From Arthrobacter beigongshangensis (lineage in GTDB: Bacteria > Bacillota > Bacilli > Bacillales_A > Planococcaceae), in assembly GCF_016820585.1 (NCBI RefSeq), contig NZ_JADHDX010000005.1:104493-168492 (forward strand): 64,000 nucleotides of DNA, given 5' to 3'. Made by a program: the position numbers and the translations under genes. The first letter of the stretch is position 1; each line of letters begins with the position of its first letter. Below are positions 36,421 to 43,722 of the stretch, piece after piece. The notes under the pieces are model-generated. The model was not told where the DNA came from. It was given only the letters and a program-made list of their open reading frames with translations, and searched no databases.

Positions 36421-38064
36421 TTGAAAAGATATCGAATTAACATTCAAGGAATGACTTGTACAGGTTGTGAACACCATGTTTCAGTTGCCTTGGAAAATAC
36501 AGGTGCAAAATGTATCGAAGTTGATTTTCGTCGTGGAGAAGCAGTATTTCAGCTACCGAATGACCTAAAGGTTGAAATAGCGAAAAAAGCGATTGCTGAA
36601 GCGAAATATCTACCAGGAAACGCAGAAGAAGTACAATCGCAAGAAATGGTGCAATTAGGTGATAAAAGTGATTACGATTACATCATCATCGGTTCGGGTG
36701 GGGCTGCTTTTTCATCTGCCATCGAAGCCGTGAAATACGGAGCAAAAAAAGTGGCAATCATCGAACGTGGTGCGGTGGGTGGAACATGCGTAAACATTGG
36801 CTGTATCCCTTCAAAGACTTTGCTGCGGGCTGGAGAAATCAATCATCTGGCAAAAAATAATCCATTCATCGGATTGCACACATCAGCCGGGGACGTTGAT
36901 TTGTCATCATTGGTTCAGCAGAAAAATGAGTTAGTGACGGACCTTCGAAACTCAAAATATGTGGATTTACTTGATGACTATGGCTTTGAATTAATCAAAG
37001 GAGAAGCGAAATTCGTGGACGAAAAAACAATTGAAGTGAATGGCATGAAGTTATCAGCAAAACGATTCTTAATCGCGACAGGAGCTTCACTATCAGTGCC
37101 AAATATTCCTGGACTAGATGAGGTTGATTATTTAACAAGCACGACGTTGCTTGAACTAAAGAAGGTGCCTAAACGTCTTACGGTTATCGGTTCGGGGTAT
37201 ATAGGTATGGAATTAGGACAACTTTTTCATAACCTGGGCTCAGAAGTTACACTGATGCAAAGAAGCCCACATCTGTTAAAGGAATACGAACCTGATATTT
37301 CAGAAGCGATCACACAAGCTTTGACAGAACAAGGCGTCAACTTAGTGACGGGAGCATACTTCGAACGAATCGAACAAGATGGAGACATTAAAAAGGTCTA
37401 TGTTGAGGTTAATGGCAAGAAGCGAATCATTGAGGCAGAACAATTGCTGGTCGCTACAGGAAGAACAGCAAATACGACATCTTTGAATTTACAGGCAGCA
37501 GGAGTCGAAGTAGGCTCCCGTGGTGAAATTATTATCGATGATTATTCGAAAACAGCGAATTCACTCATCTATGCAGCAGGAGATGTCACGCTTGGTCCAC
37601 AATTTGTGTATGTAGCTGCTTATCAAGGTGGAATTGCGGCAGGAAATGCTATCGGGGGACTGAACAAAAAACTGAATTTCGAAGTAGTTCCTGGGGTAAC
37701 GTTCACAGCCCCGGCGATTGCAACGGTTGGTTTAACAGAGCAACAGGCAAAAGAGAAAGGCTATGAAGTGAAAACATCCGTATTACCATTAGATGCTGTT
37801 CCAAGAGCCTTGGTGAATCGGGAAAAGACAGGTGTGTTTAAACTGGTGGCGGACGCGAATACACTGAAAATTCTAGGGGCTCATGTGGTGGCAGAAAACG
37901 CAGGAGACGTAATTTATGCGGCGACATTGGCTGTCAAATTCGGTTTAACCGTAGAGGATCTCCGTGAAACCCTTGCTCCTTATTTAACAATGTCAGAAGG
38001 GTTAAAATTAGCTGCCCTTACGTTTGATAAAGATGTATCAAAATTATCTTGTTGTGCAGGATAA
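36421..38064 (+). CDS. merA: Mercuric reductase
   Basis: 547 residues. One N-terminal HMA domain with [10 protein letters not shown], then a pyridine nucleotide-disulfide reductase core: FAD motif [10 protein letters not shown], redox pair [16 protein letters not shown](P)H motif [14 protein letters not shown] box YAAGDVTLG, and the C-terminal SCCAG whose paired cysteines (544-545) deliver Hg(II) to the active site. It reduces Hg(II) to volatile Hg(0). The start is TTG with GGACGGAGG upstream. No merB, merT or merP is in the window, so uptake must use other routes. Confidence 0.95.
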   Translation: MKRYRINIQGMTCTGCEHHVSVALENTGAKCIEVDFRRGEAVFQLPNDLKVEIAKKAIAEAKYLPGNAEEVQSQEMVQLGDKSDYDYIIIGSGGAAFSSAIEAVKYGAKKVAIIERGAVGGTCVNIGCIPSKTLLRAGEINHLAKNNPFIGLHTSAGDVDLSSLVQQKNELVTDLRNSKYVDLLDDYGFELIKGEAKFVDEKTIEVNGMKLSAKRFLIATGASLSVPNIPGLDEVDYLTSTTLLELKKVPKRLTVIGSGYIGMELGQLFHNLGSEVTLMQRSPHLLKEYEPDISEAITQALTEQGVNLVTGAYFERIEQDGDIKKVYVEVNGKKRIIEAEQLLVATGRTANTTSLNLQAAGVEVGSRGEIIIDDYSKTANSLIYAAGDVTLGPQFVYVAAYQGGIAAGNAIGGLNKKLNFEVVPGVTFTAPAIATVGLTEQQAKEKGYEVKTSVLPLDAVPRALVNREKTGVFKLVADANTLKILGAHVVAENAGDVIYAATLAVKFGLTVEDLRETLAPYLTMSEGLKLAALTFDKDVSKLSCCAG

Positions 38065-38082
38065 TGATTTTTTTTAATCTGA

Positions 38083-38190
38083 GCTTTAACTGGACTGAAA
38101 GTAAAAAATAATGATACTGGCGAAAAAGAGATAGTTGAGGCAGATGTGATTTTTGTCGCAATCGGACATACACCAAATACGGCTTATCTC
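38083..38190 (+). pseudogene. Fragment of a thioredoxin reductase-like gene
   Basis: The frame reads ALTGLKVKNNDTGEKEIVEA then DVIFVAIGHTPNTAYL and then becomes unrelated. This matches the stretch of TrxB between the NADPH domain and the GHxPNT motif. No start, no FAD motifs and no CxxC are present, so only about 36 codons survive. Two bases of frame shift follow near 38190. It may have been a part of an older redox cassette next to merA. Confidence 0.65.
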
Positions 38191-38378
38191 TTGATTGGCC
38201 GCGGGAGACAGATTCTGTTTCTACGATCAATGATATCTAAGTTGCGGTTTCCATGATAGCTTTAAGGTTTTTGAGCGATTTAACTTTGGACTTTGAATCT
38301 AAAGGTGAACAATCCGGTTTAGTCATGATTGGTTCGCCAAATAATTGTAAAACAAAAAGTCTGTGTTGTTTTATATAC

Positions 38379-38418
38379 AAACAGACGAGGACTCCCTTTA
38401 AAGAGACCTCGTCTGTTT
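38379..38418 (+). terminator. Terminator downstream of merA region
   Basis: AAACAGACGAGG pairs with CCTCGTCTGTTTT around a 14-nt loop, with a T run after it. The stretch 38191-38685 holds no gene. Confidence 0.75.
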
Positions 38419-38512
38419 TCGTGATTTATAAAATAAACGAGCTACAAATTATGTACTCAGTAATTAAAATACTTACAACTACTTACTTAACAGGTTTTGA
38501 TGTCGTATAACG

Positions 38513-38560
38513 GGTATAGGTATAGGTATAGGTATAGGTATAGGTATAGGTATAGGTATA
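38513..38560. repeat. Hexanucleotide microsatellite (GGTATA)x8
   Basis: Eight perfect tandem GGTATA units, 48 bp, begin 173 bp upstream of the second tnsD. Tandem repeats of this kind can change length by slippage and alter promoter spacing. Confidence 0.95.
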
Positions 38561-38685
38561 TCACTCCGATATCTTTCATTGTTGAAAAGTCTTGGCCAAA
38601 TGGATTCGTGATTCTGTAATTGATTTCAATCTATTGTGATTTTCCAAGTACAACACTTTGATATAACTAGTGAGGTGGACATAAT

Positions 38686-40530
38686 TTGTTAGCTTATTTT
38701 CCTCGACCATATGAAAATGAAACTATGTACAGTATAGCAGCAAGGTATGCTAGTCATATGAGTATTTTATCCAAAAATGCTGTTTTAGAAGACCTGTTTG
38801 ACATTAAAAAATCATTTGCAAATGAGGACTACATATCGCAAATAGATATACTTGTACCTAAAATCAAGAACTTTTCAAATGAGTATACAGTGGAATACTT
38901 TTTAAATAAACACACTGTCTTCCCGCTTTTTTCTCCATTTACTAATACAAATCACTATAGCCTGAGTTCTATAGATAATTTAATAAAAGGAAGGAAACGG
39001 TTTTTAAATGACATTCCAATAAAAGAAAGTTTGTTTTATTGTAGCGAGTGTGTAAAAGAAGATATAGAAAAATACGGGGAATGTTATTGGAATAGGATTT
39101 TTCAATTACCTGGTGTAATGATTTGCGGTAAGCATGGAAAACTATTAAGCAAGTCGCAGTTGAATATTCTGAAAAACCCTTTGAATAAATTTATTATGCC
39201 AGATAAAGAGTATGACATATCGGAAAAAAATAAATTTGACAATGGCACTTTTGAACAATTGTTAGAAATCCAAATAAATGCTGAATATTTCTTTGTTAAT
39301 AAAGTAAACACATTTACTTACCAGGGACTTTATGAAAAGTATTTTGAGTTTATTAAGGTAGCAGGCATCGCAATTCCATTGGCACGTTTTAAGATAGAAT
39401 TGGGAGAATTAATATTATCAAAATTTAATGAGAAAACTTTAGAATTTCTTAACTCCAATCCGCTTCAGAATGATTGGTTATCATATTTAAGTGTGGAAAG
39501 GATGAAACATATACATCCAATTAGACATGTTTTATTAATGATGGCCTTAGCCCAATCTGTTGAAGGATTTATGAATACCATCCCCCAATACCAACCTTTT
39601 GGCAGTGGTCCGTGGATATGTATGAATCCTCTTGCTGAACATTACTTAGAAAAAGTTATAACAAATGTTAATATTACTTTCTATAAGGACAAAGGTGATT
39701 TTCAAGGAGAATTTAAGTGTTGTTGTGGGTTTACTTATGTATTATATGCCGGGGAGACTAATCCACGTGAAATAAATATGTTCAGTTTTAGAATAAAAGA
39801 AAAAGGAGATGTTTGGAAAAAGGAATTTGATGATTTAGTCAGCAGTGGAGTATCTATTAAAGAGATAGCTTTAAAAACAAATCACAGTAGAAGTACTGTT
39901 AGCAAGATTATAAAGGGAGGGCATAACTATATTGAAATTGCAAAGGGGCGAAGAGGGCAAAAATTGGAAGATGAAAGACTTATTAAGGAAATGAAGGTTA
40001 AAAAGGATTGGATTGAAATAAGAGAAAAACATCCTAACTACTCACGTACGGAATTAATAGATGAATACAAGAAAATTTACAGTAGAATACTTCGATACGA
40101 CAGGGAGTGGTTAGTAGAAAATTCCCCACCATCCCAAAGGGGGATGGTGAAAACAGGTGATCATATTAATCACAAAAGGGATTTATTATATTTAAGGGAT
40201 GCCCAAGACATGTTGAATAGTTGGGCAGTATATGAGAAACAGGCAGGGAAAATTATTAAAAGAACACAATTTACCCTTTATACAAGGCTGGGAATGACGC
40301 CACGTAATAATGATAACTACCCATTAACGACTAACTATATTTCATCAGTTATAGAGTCACATGAAGATTATCAAATTCGATTAATTAATCAATGTATTGA
40401 GAACTATTTTAAATATGAAGTAATAAAAAAGTATAAACTACTTGCCCTTAGTGGATTAAGAAATTTGCATCCTAAAGCAGAGAAATATTTGGAAAGTATA
40501 ATAAATGAACATAATAATGGTCATAATTAA
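38686..40530 (+). CDS. tnsD2: TnsD/TniQ target-site selector 2
   Basis: 614 residues, starting LAYFPRPYENETMYSIAARY from a TTG with GAGGTGG upstream. The zinc set is C119-x2-C122 ... C147-x2-H150, in the same position and spacing as TnsD1. Also shared are IHPIRHVLLMMALAQS, PFGSGPWICMNPLAEHYL and the FKCCCGFTY cluster. The C-terminal third, which should read target DNA, is clearly different from TnsD1. It stands alone, 350 bp from the element's end and almost 35 kb from tnsC. A second selector for a different attachment site is the simplest reading. Confidence 0.9.
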   Translation: MLAYFPRPYENETMYSIAARYASHMSILSKNAVLEDLFDIKKSFANEDYISQIDILVPKIKNFSNEYTVEYFLNKHTVFPLFSPFTNTNHYSLSSIDNLIKGRKRFLNDIPIKESLFYCSECVKEDIEKYGECYWNRIFQLPGVMICGKHGKLLSKSQLNILKNPLNKFIMPDKEYDISEKNKFDNGTFEQLLEIQINAEYFFVNKVNTFTYQGLYEKYFEFIKVAGIAIPLARFKIELGELILSKFNEKTLEFLNSNPLQNDWLSYLSVERMKHIHPIRHVLLMMALAQSVEGFMNTIPQYQPFGSGPWICMNPLAEHYLEKVITNVNITFYKDKGDFQGEFKCCCGFTYVLYAGETNPREINMFSFRIKEKGDVWKKEFDDLVSSGVSIKEIALKTNHSRSTVSKIIKGGHNYIEIAKGRRGQKLEDERLIKEMKVKKDWIEIREKHPNYSRTELIDEYKKIYSRILRYDREWLVENSPPSQRGMVKTGDHINHKRDLLYLRDAQDMLNSWAVYEKQAGKIIKRTQFTLYTRLGMTPRNNDNYPLTTNYISSVIESHEDYQIRLINQCIENYFKYEVIKKYKLLALSGLRNLHPKAEKYLESIINEHNNGHN

Positions 40531-40740
40531 AAATTTGATTTCATTAGATACTTTGGAATAAAGTAGCGGTTAGTGGGACAGGTAGGGTATTATTAGCGTA
40601 TAAGCCATTTTATTCTGTATGTTCAAGATCTGAAATACAGAATTTGTTTCTATAAGAAAGTTATTAATTTTGTGGTCGTATTAGAGGGTAATGACAAAAG
40701 TGGAAATAATGCAACATAAATGAAATTTATTTTAATTGCA

Positions 40741-40760
40741 GTATACATCTTTTTTGTCAC
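40741..40760 (+). promoter_or_regulatory. TnsB-type end site 1 (inner)
   Basis: GTATACATCTTTTTTGTCAC, identical to site 3 over all 20 positions. Innermost of three sites at the transposon end. Confidence 0.85.
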
Positions 40761-40796
40761 CTTTGTTCTAAAATTCTATACAATTTGCGAAAGTGA

Positions 40797-40816
40797 GTAT
40801 ACATCTTTTTTGTAAA
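40797..40816 (+). promoter_or_regulatory. TnsB-type end site 2 (middle)
   Basis: GTATACATCTTTTTTGTAAA, differing from sites 1 and 3 only in two of the last three bases; 56 bp from site 1. Confidence 0.85.
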
Positions 40817-40862
40817 ATTTATTTTGATTAACTATTAAGAATGCGTCTTTGAACGTCTTAGA

Positions 40863-40888
40863 GTATACATCTTTTTTGTCACTTAACA
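40863..40888 (+). mobile_element. TnsB-type end site 3 and terminal TTAACA: transposon L-type end
   Basis: The outermost copy of the 20-bp site (40863-40882) is followed by TTAACA, so that the end read inward is TGTTAAGTGACAAAAAAG, with the TGT of Tn7-family termini and the GACAAAA core of the first TnsB site at the same distance. Site spacing (56 and 66 bp) resembles the L end of Tn7. Host DNA resumes at 40889. The gap 40531-40740 holds no gene. Confidence 0.85.
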
Positions 40889-40965
40889 ATAGCTTTAAAA
40901 AGAGCTCAATCCTCAATTTAGTGTTATAGTTAAAGTACTATATTAAAGTGAGTAGGCGAATGAAC

Positions 40966-41343
40966 ATGATAGAGGTAAAAGTATCTCCATTAAGTGATGG
41001 AGAATTCAATAGAGGCGTATTTGCTACATGTGATTACAAAAAAGGGGAGCTTTTACATGAAGCGCCTGTTATTTCTTATCCAAACGAAGAGCATCAGCAC
41101 ATTGAGAAAACGCTTCTCGCTGACTATGCGTTTGAGTATGGGATAGGTCAATCTGCTATTCTTCTGGGTTATGGCATGTTGTTTAATCATTCGTATGAAC
41201 CGAATGCGACGTATGATATTAATTTTAAAAATCGTACATTTGATTTCTTTGCTTATACGGATATAAAAGCAGGCGATGAAATTCTAATCAATTACAATGG
41301 CGATGTAGATGACAAAGATGAATTGTGGTTTAATAAGGATTAA
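40966..41343 (+). CDS. SET-domain protein
   Basis: About 125 residues opening MIEVKVSPLSDGEFNRGVFA, with SET motifs FNHSYEPNATY (the NHS of the AdoMet pocket) and AGDEILINYNG. SET proteins transfer methyl groups to lysines; small bacterial ones are of unknown target. ATG 40966 is preferred as AGTAGG lies about 9 bp upstream; ATG 40960 and GTG 40948 are in frame. First host gene after the transposon end, which lies 77 bp from its start, so the insertion may have replaced part of its promoter. Confidence 0.8.
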   Translation: MIEVKVSPLSDGEFNRGVFATCDYKKGELLHEAPVISYPNEEHQHIEKTLLADYAFEYGIGQSAILLGYGMLFNHSYEPNATYDINFKNRTFDFFAYTDIKAGDEILINYNGDVDDKDELWFNKD

Positions 41344-41421
41344 CAGGATATGGATGCAATTCGCTTTCCATAATAAATAGGTATCCGACTATGTCCGTTG
41401 ATTAATTATTTCTTTTTATGT

Positions 41422-41497
41422 AAAATGCTCCTTCATTTATAGAGACTGAACTGATTGGATTGTCAGTATCTCTCCCTACAGAAGGAGCATTTTTTTA
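41422..41497. terminator. Bidirectional terminator between converging genes
   Basis: AAAATGCTCCTTC (41422-41434) pairs with GAAGGAGCATTTT (41481-41493), with an inner AGAGACTGA/TCAGTATCTCT hairpin and a T run. Confidence 0.75.
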
Positions 41498-41521
41498 TTA
41501 TTACGTAAAATTATTGGGGAC

Positions 41522-42700
41522 TTATAAAGCAGGTACTTTGGCGAAACGTTCAAAGCGCAATGGATCGATTGGAATAATCGTGTCCGTCTCTTCGCGGATC
41601 AATTGTTCAATCAGCTTACCTGTTACAGTGGCAAGACTGATCCCATCGCCTTCATGACCGGCGGCAATGAAAAAACCAGGTATTTCATTAACCTCTGAAA
41701 CGATTGGCAAATGATCAGATGTCCACGGTCTAAAACCGGTGTACGTCCGAATCATCGTGAAATCATTCAATTTTGGATAGAATCGCGTCGCTCTTCTCGC
41801 CATTGTTTCCACCACATTGATATCAATTCTTCCATCGTATCCTACAAATTGACGACTGCTTCCAAGTAAGAAATTCTGACTTTCCGTTGGCTCAAATACT
41901 AACGCAACGCCGTGTTCCTTTGTTCTGTCGTCCACAATCCGCTCCCGGCCAAATTTATTCATCAAATAACCGAATTCCATAACATTACGCATCATCACCG
42001 GTTTTTGTCTGGCGCCAACCATGATATGACCTTTTCTCGGGATAATAGGAATATCGAGATCGAGCATTTTTCCGATGAAAGGTGCCCAAACGCCCGCCGC
42101 ATTGACGACTTTCTTCGCAGTAAAGGTTCCGTTTGTCGTTTCAATTGTAAAGTCTTCTTTTTTTGTAATGGCTGTTACTTCTGTTTGTATTTGCAATTTC
42201 AGGCCAAATTGCTTGGCCTTTTCAATGAGTGAATAACAAAATAGATAGGGATTGATTAGTGAATCCGTTTCACACTCCAACCCACCTGGAATATCATCTG
42301 CAAAATAGGGGGATTCTTGACGAAGATCCTCTCGGTCAAGTAAGTTAAACTTCAATCCAGCGGCAGTCTGAATATCCACCCATTCCTTCGCCGCTTGCAT
42401 TTCTGTATCATTCTCACAGACAAGCAAACTACCGAGTGCTCGGTATTCGAATGGTAAATCTAATTCTTTGTTCAATTCTATTGTAAGTTCTTGGCTTTTC
42501 CAAGACATCAAACTATCGAATCCGGGGTCTTTATCTACAATGGTCACATTGCCATCGCAGCGTGAAGATGTGCCGCTTGCAATATCATTTTTTTCGATTA
42601 ACACACAGTCAATGCCAGATTTCGCAACATAGTAAGCGATTGCACAACCGACAATTCCACCACCGATAATTGCCACTTCTGCATGATTGTTCTTTGCCAT
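41522..42700 (-). CDS. D-amino-acid-oxidase-type FAD dehydrogenase (HcnC / hydroxyproline dehydrogenase beta-like)
   Basis: 392 residues: FAD motif VAIIGGGIVGCAIAYYVAKSG, substrate domain, and C-terminal FFIAAGHEGDGISLATVTG, as in DAO-fold enzymes. It is divergent from three genes encoding an iron-sulfur BFD-like protein, a small ferredoxin-like protein and a second FAD enzyme, which together match the HcnABC/D-hydroxyproline dehydrogenase type of multi-subunit amine dehydrogenase. AAAGGAGG precedes ATG 42700; a longer frame lacks a site. The substrate cannot be told from sequence; D-hydroxyproline, proline or glycine-like amines are candidates. Confidence 0.82.
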   Translation of the reverse strand: MAKNNHAEVAIIGGGIVGCAIAYYVAKSGIDCVLIEKNDIASGTSSRCDGNVTIVDKDPGFDSLMSWKSQELTIELNKELDLPFEYRALGSLLVCENDTEMQAAKEWVDIQTAAGLKFNLLDREDLRQESPYFADDIPGGLECETDSLINPYLFCYSLIEKAKQFGLKLQIQTEVTAITKKEDFTIETTNGTFTAKKVVNAAGVWAPFIGKMLDLDIPIIPRKGHIMVGARQKPVMMRNVMEFGYLMNKFGRERIVDDRTKEHGVALVFEPTESQNFLLGSSRQFVGYDGRIDINVVETMARRATRFYPKLNDFTMIRTYTGFRPWTSDHLPIVSEVNEIPGFFIAAGHEGDGISLATVTGKLIEQLIREETDTIIPIDPLRFERFAKVPAL

Positions 42701-42835
42701 CTTCAAATCCTCCTTTGACATCTGAATGCCATTTGGTCTATTCTACATGATAGAATGAAGTTTTGCAGTTTTTTCGGAAATTTGAATATACTATTCTTAC
42801 TCTATGGTAAAATAGGGATGGATATTGTGTCAAAT

Positions 42836-43030
42836 TTAACTTGATTCAGCAGAAATCCCCCACTTCTATAAGTGGGGGTTGAATGCCAAAATATTCTTCA
42901 ATCAGGGGAGAGCCATACTCCCTGCCGATTCAAGTTAAGCCTCCGGCGGATGCCACGGATTTTGAAAGGAGTTAATCGCGCAAGCGCAATTCAAAATCCG
43001 GACGCAATTACGCCGAGGCGTAATTGATTT
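42836..43030. repeat. Structured repeat, copy 1 (interspersed element in a 5' leader)
   Basis: Conserved blocks AAGCCTCCGGCGGATG-CACGGATTTT (42937-42963) and ATCCGGACGCAATTACGCC..GGCGTAATTGATTT (42996-43030) are shared with 56659-56750. They bracket a variable hairpin whose base is an 11-bp stem (42956-42966 with 42990-43000). A 10-bp stem CAATTACGCC/GGCGTAATTG closes the element at 43005-43026. On the 5' side a 9-bp outer stem (42836-42844 with 42930-42938) encloses a CCCCCACTT/AAGTGGGGG hairpin (42857-42878) and a CAGGGGA/TCCCTG hairpin. The whole lies before the 43061 operon, so it would be in its leader. Confidence 0.8.
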
Positions 43031-43060
43031 AGTAATAGATTATAAGGAGGAAGTTGCCCC

Positions 43061-43327
43061 GTGGATCGAACGATTATTTGTAGATGTGAAGAAGTTTCGT
43101 TAGAAGATATCCAACAGATCGCAAGCCGTTTTAACTGTTCTGCCCGTGAAGTAAAATTACGGACAAGGGCTGGAATGGGGTATTGCGGGGGACGCACATG
43201 CAGACCTGCTGTCGACGCAGTTTTGGAAGCGGTAACAGGAGAAAGAGCTAGCCATGATATTCCGTTGAAAGTCCAACCCCCTGTTCGACCTGTATCATTA
43301 TCCATTTTAGGAGGGAAATCGAGATGA
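43061..43327 (+). CDS. BFD-like [2Fe-2S]-binding protein
   Basis: 88 residues from GTG, with cysteines IICRCEEVS and GYCGGRTCRPAV in the pattern of bacterioferritin-associated ferredoxin domains. In related dehydrogenases this small iron-sulfur subunit or domain bridges the two flavoproteins. AAGGAGG is 12 bp upstream. It overlaps the next gene by 4 bp (ATGA). Confidence 0.85.
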   Translation: MDRTIICRCEEVSLEDIQQIASRFNCSAREVKLRTRAGMGYCGGRTCRPAVDAVLEAVTGERASHDIPLKVQPPVRPVSLSILGGKSR

Positions 43328-43722
43328 CGAACCGTATTGTAAATCATCCAGTCTTAGGAGAATTGACCAATCAAACACCTGTCACTTTTACCTTTGACGG
43401 TAAAATGTACGAAGGACTTGAAGGGGATACGATTGCATCTGCTCTCCTTGCAAATGGGATTCGACAACTACGCGTGCATGAGGGAACAGGGGCACCGCGT
43501 GCGATTTATTGCAATATCGGGCATTGTTTTGAATGTCGTGTAACGGTGAACGACACGCAAATCGTTCGTGCATGTATGACGCCTATTCAACATCAAATGG
43601 TGATAGAAAGTGGAAAAATGCAACCTGCACCATTTAAAGCGTCACCTGAAGAATGGCCGCGTACATATGCTGATTTTGAAAAAATGAATGAACATCATAA
43701 GGAGGGGGCACCACATGGTTGA
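43324..43722 (+). CDS. [2Fe-2S] ferredoxin-like subunit (HcnA/Fer2_4 type)
   Basis: 132 residues: VTFTFDGKMYEGLEGDTIASALLANG, then cysteines in YCNIGHCFECRVTV and RACMTP. This Fer2_4 domain is the small subunit of HcnABC- and SoxA-like amine dehydrogenases. Its stop overlaps the start of the next FAD gene by 8 bp, so the three subunits are co-translated. Confidence 0.88.
   Translation: MTNRIVNHPVLGELTNQTPVTFTFDGKMYEGLEGDTIASALLANGIRQLRVHEGTGAPRAIYCNIGHCFECRVTVNDTQIVRACMTPIQHQMVIESGKMQPAPFKASPEEWPRTYADFEKMNEHHKEGAPHG

Larger units (their letters stand above)
1..40888. mobile_element. Tn7-like transposon (one end outside the window) carrying a metal-resistance island
   Basis: The element is bounded on the right by a Tn7-type end: three copies of a 20-bp TnsB-like site in the last 148 bp and a terminal TTAACA, which read inward gives TGTTAAGTGACAAAAAAG and resembles the Tn7 terminus TGTGGGCGGACAAAATAG. 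tnsB (3' part), tnsC and tnsD lie at the other side, and their tnsA-proximal end is before position 1. Because the tns operon marks the R end in Tn7, the visible end is the L-type end, and its three spaced sites fit that. The cargo is dominated by metal and redox genes. The possible 5-bp target duplication on this side is ATAGC (40889-40893); its partner is not visible. Confidence 0.88.

Noticed and set aside
38253..38510. 85-codon frame between merA and tnsD2
   Set aside because: It crosses a strong terminator; low-complexity and no ribosome site.
38513..38560. Possible CRISPR array
   Set aside because: The units are 6 bp and directly tandem without spacers; no cas genes are near.
40889..41343. 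SET gene as the attachment target of the transposon
   Set aside because: In Tn7 the target gene lies by the R end, next to tnsA. The end beside the SET gene is the L type, so the chosen site would be on the other side, outside this window.
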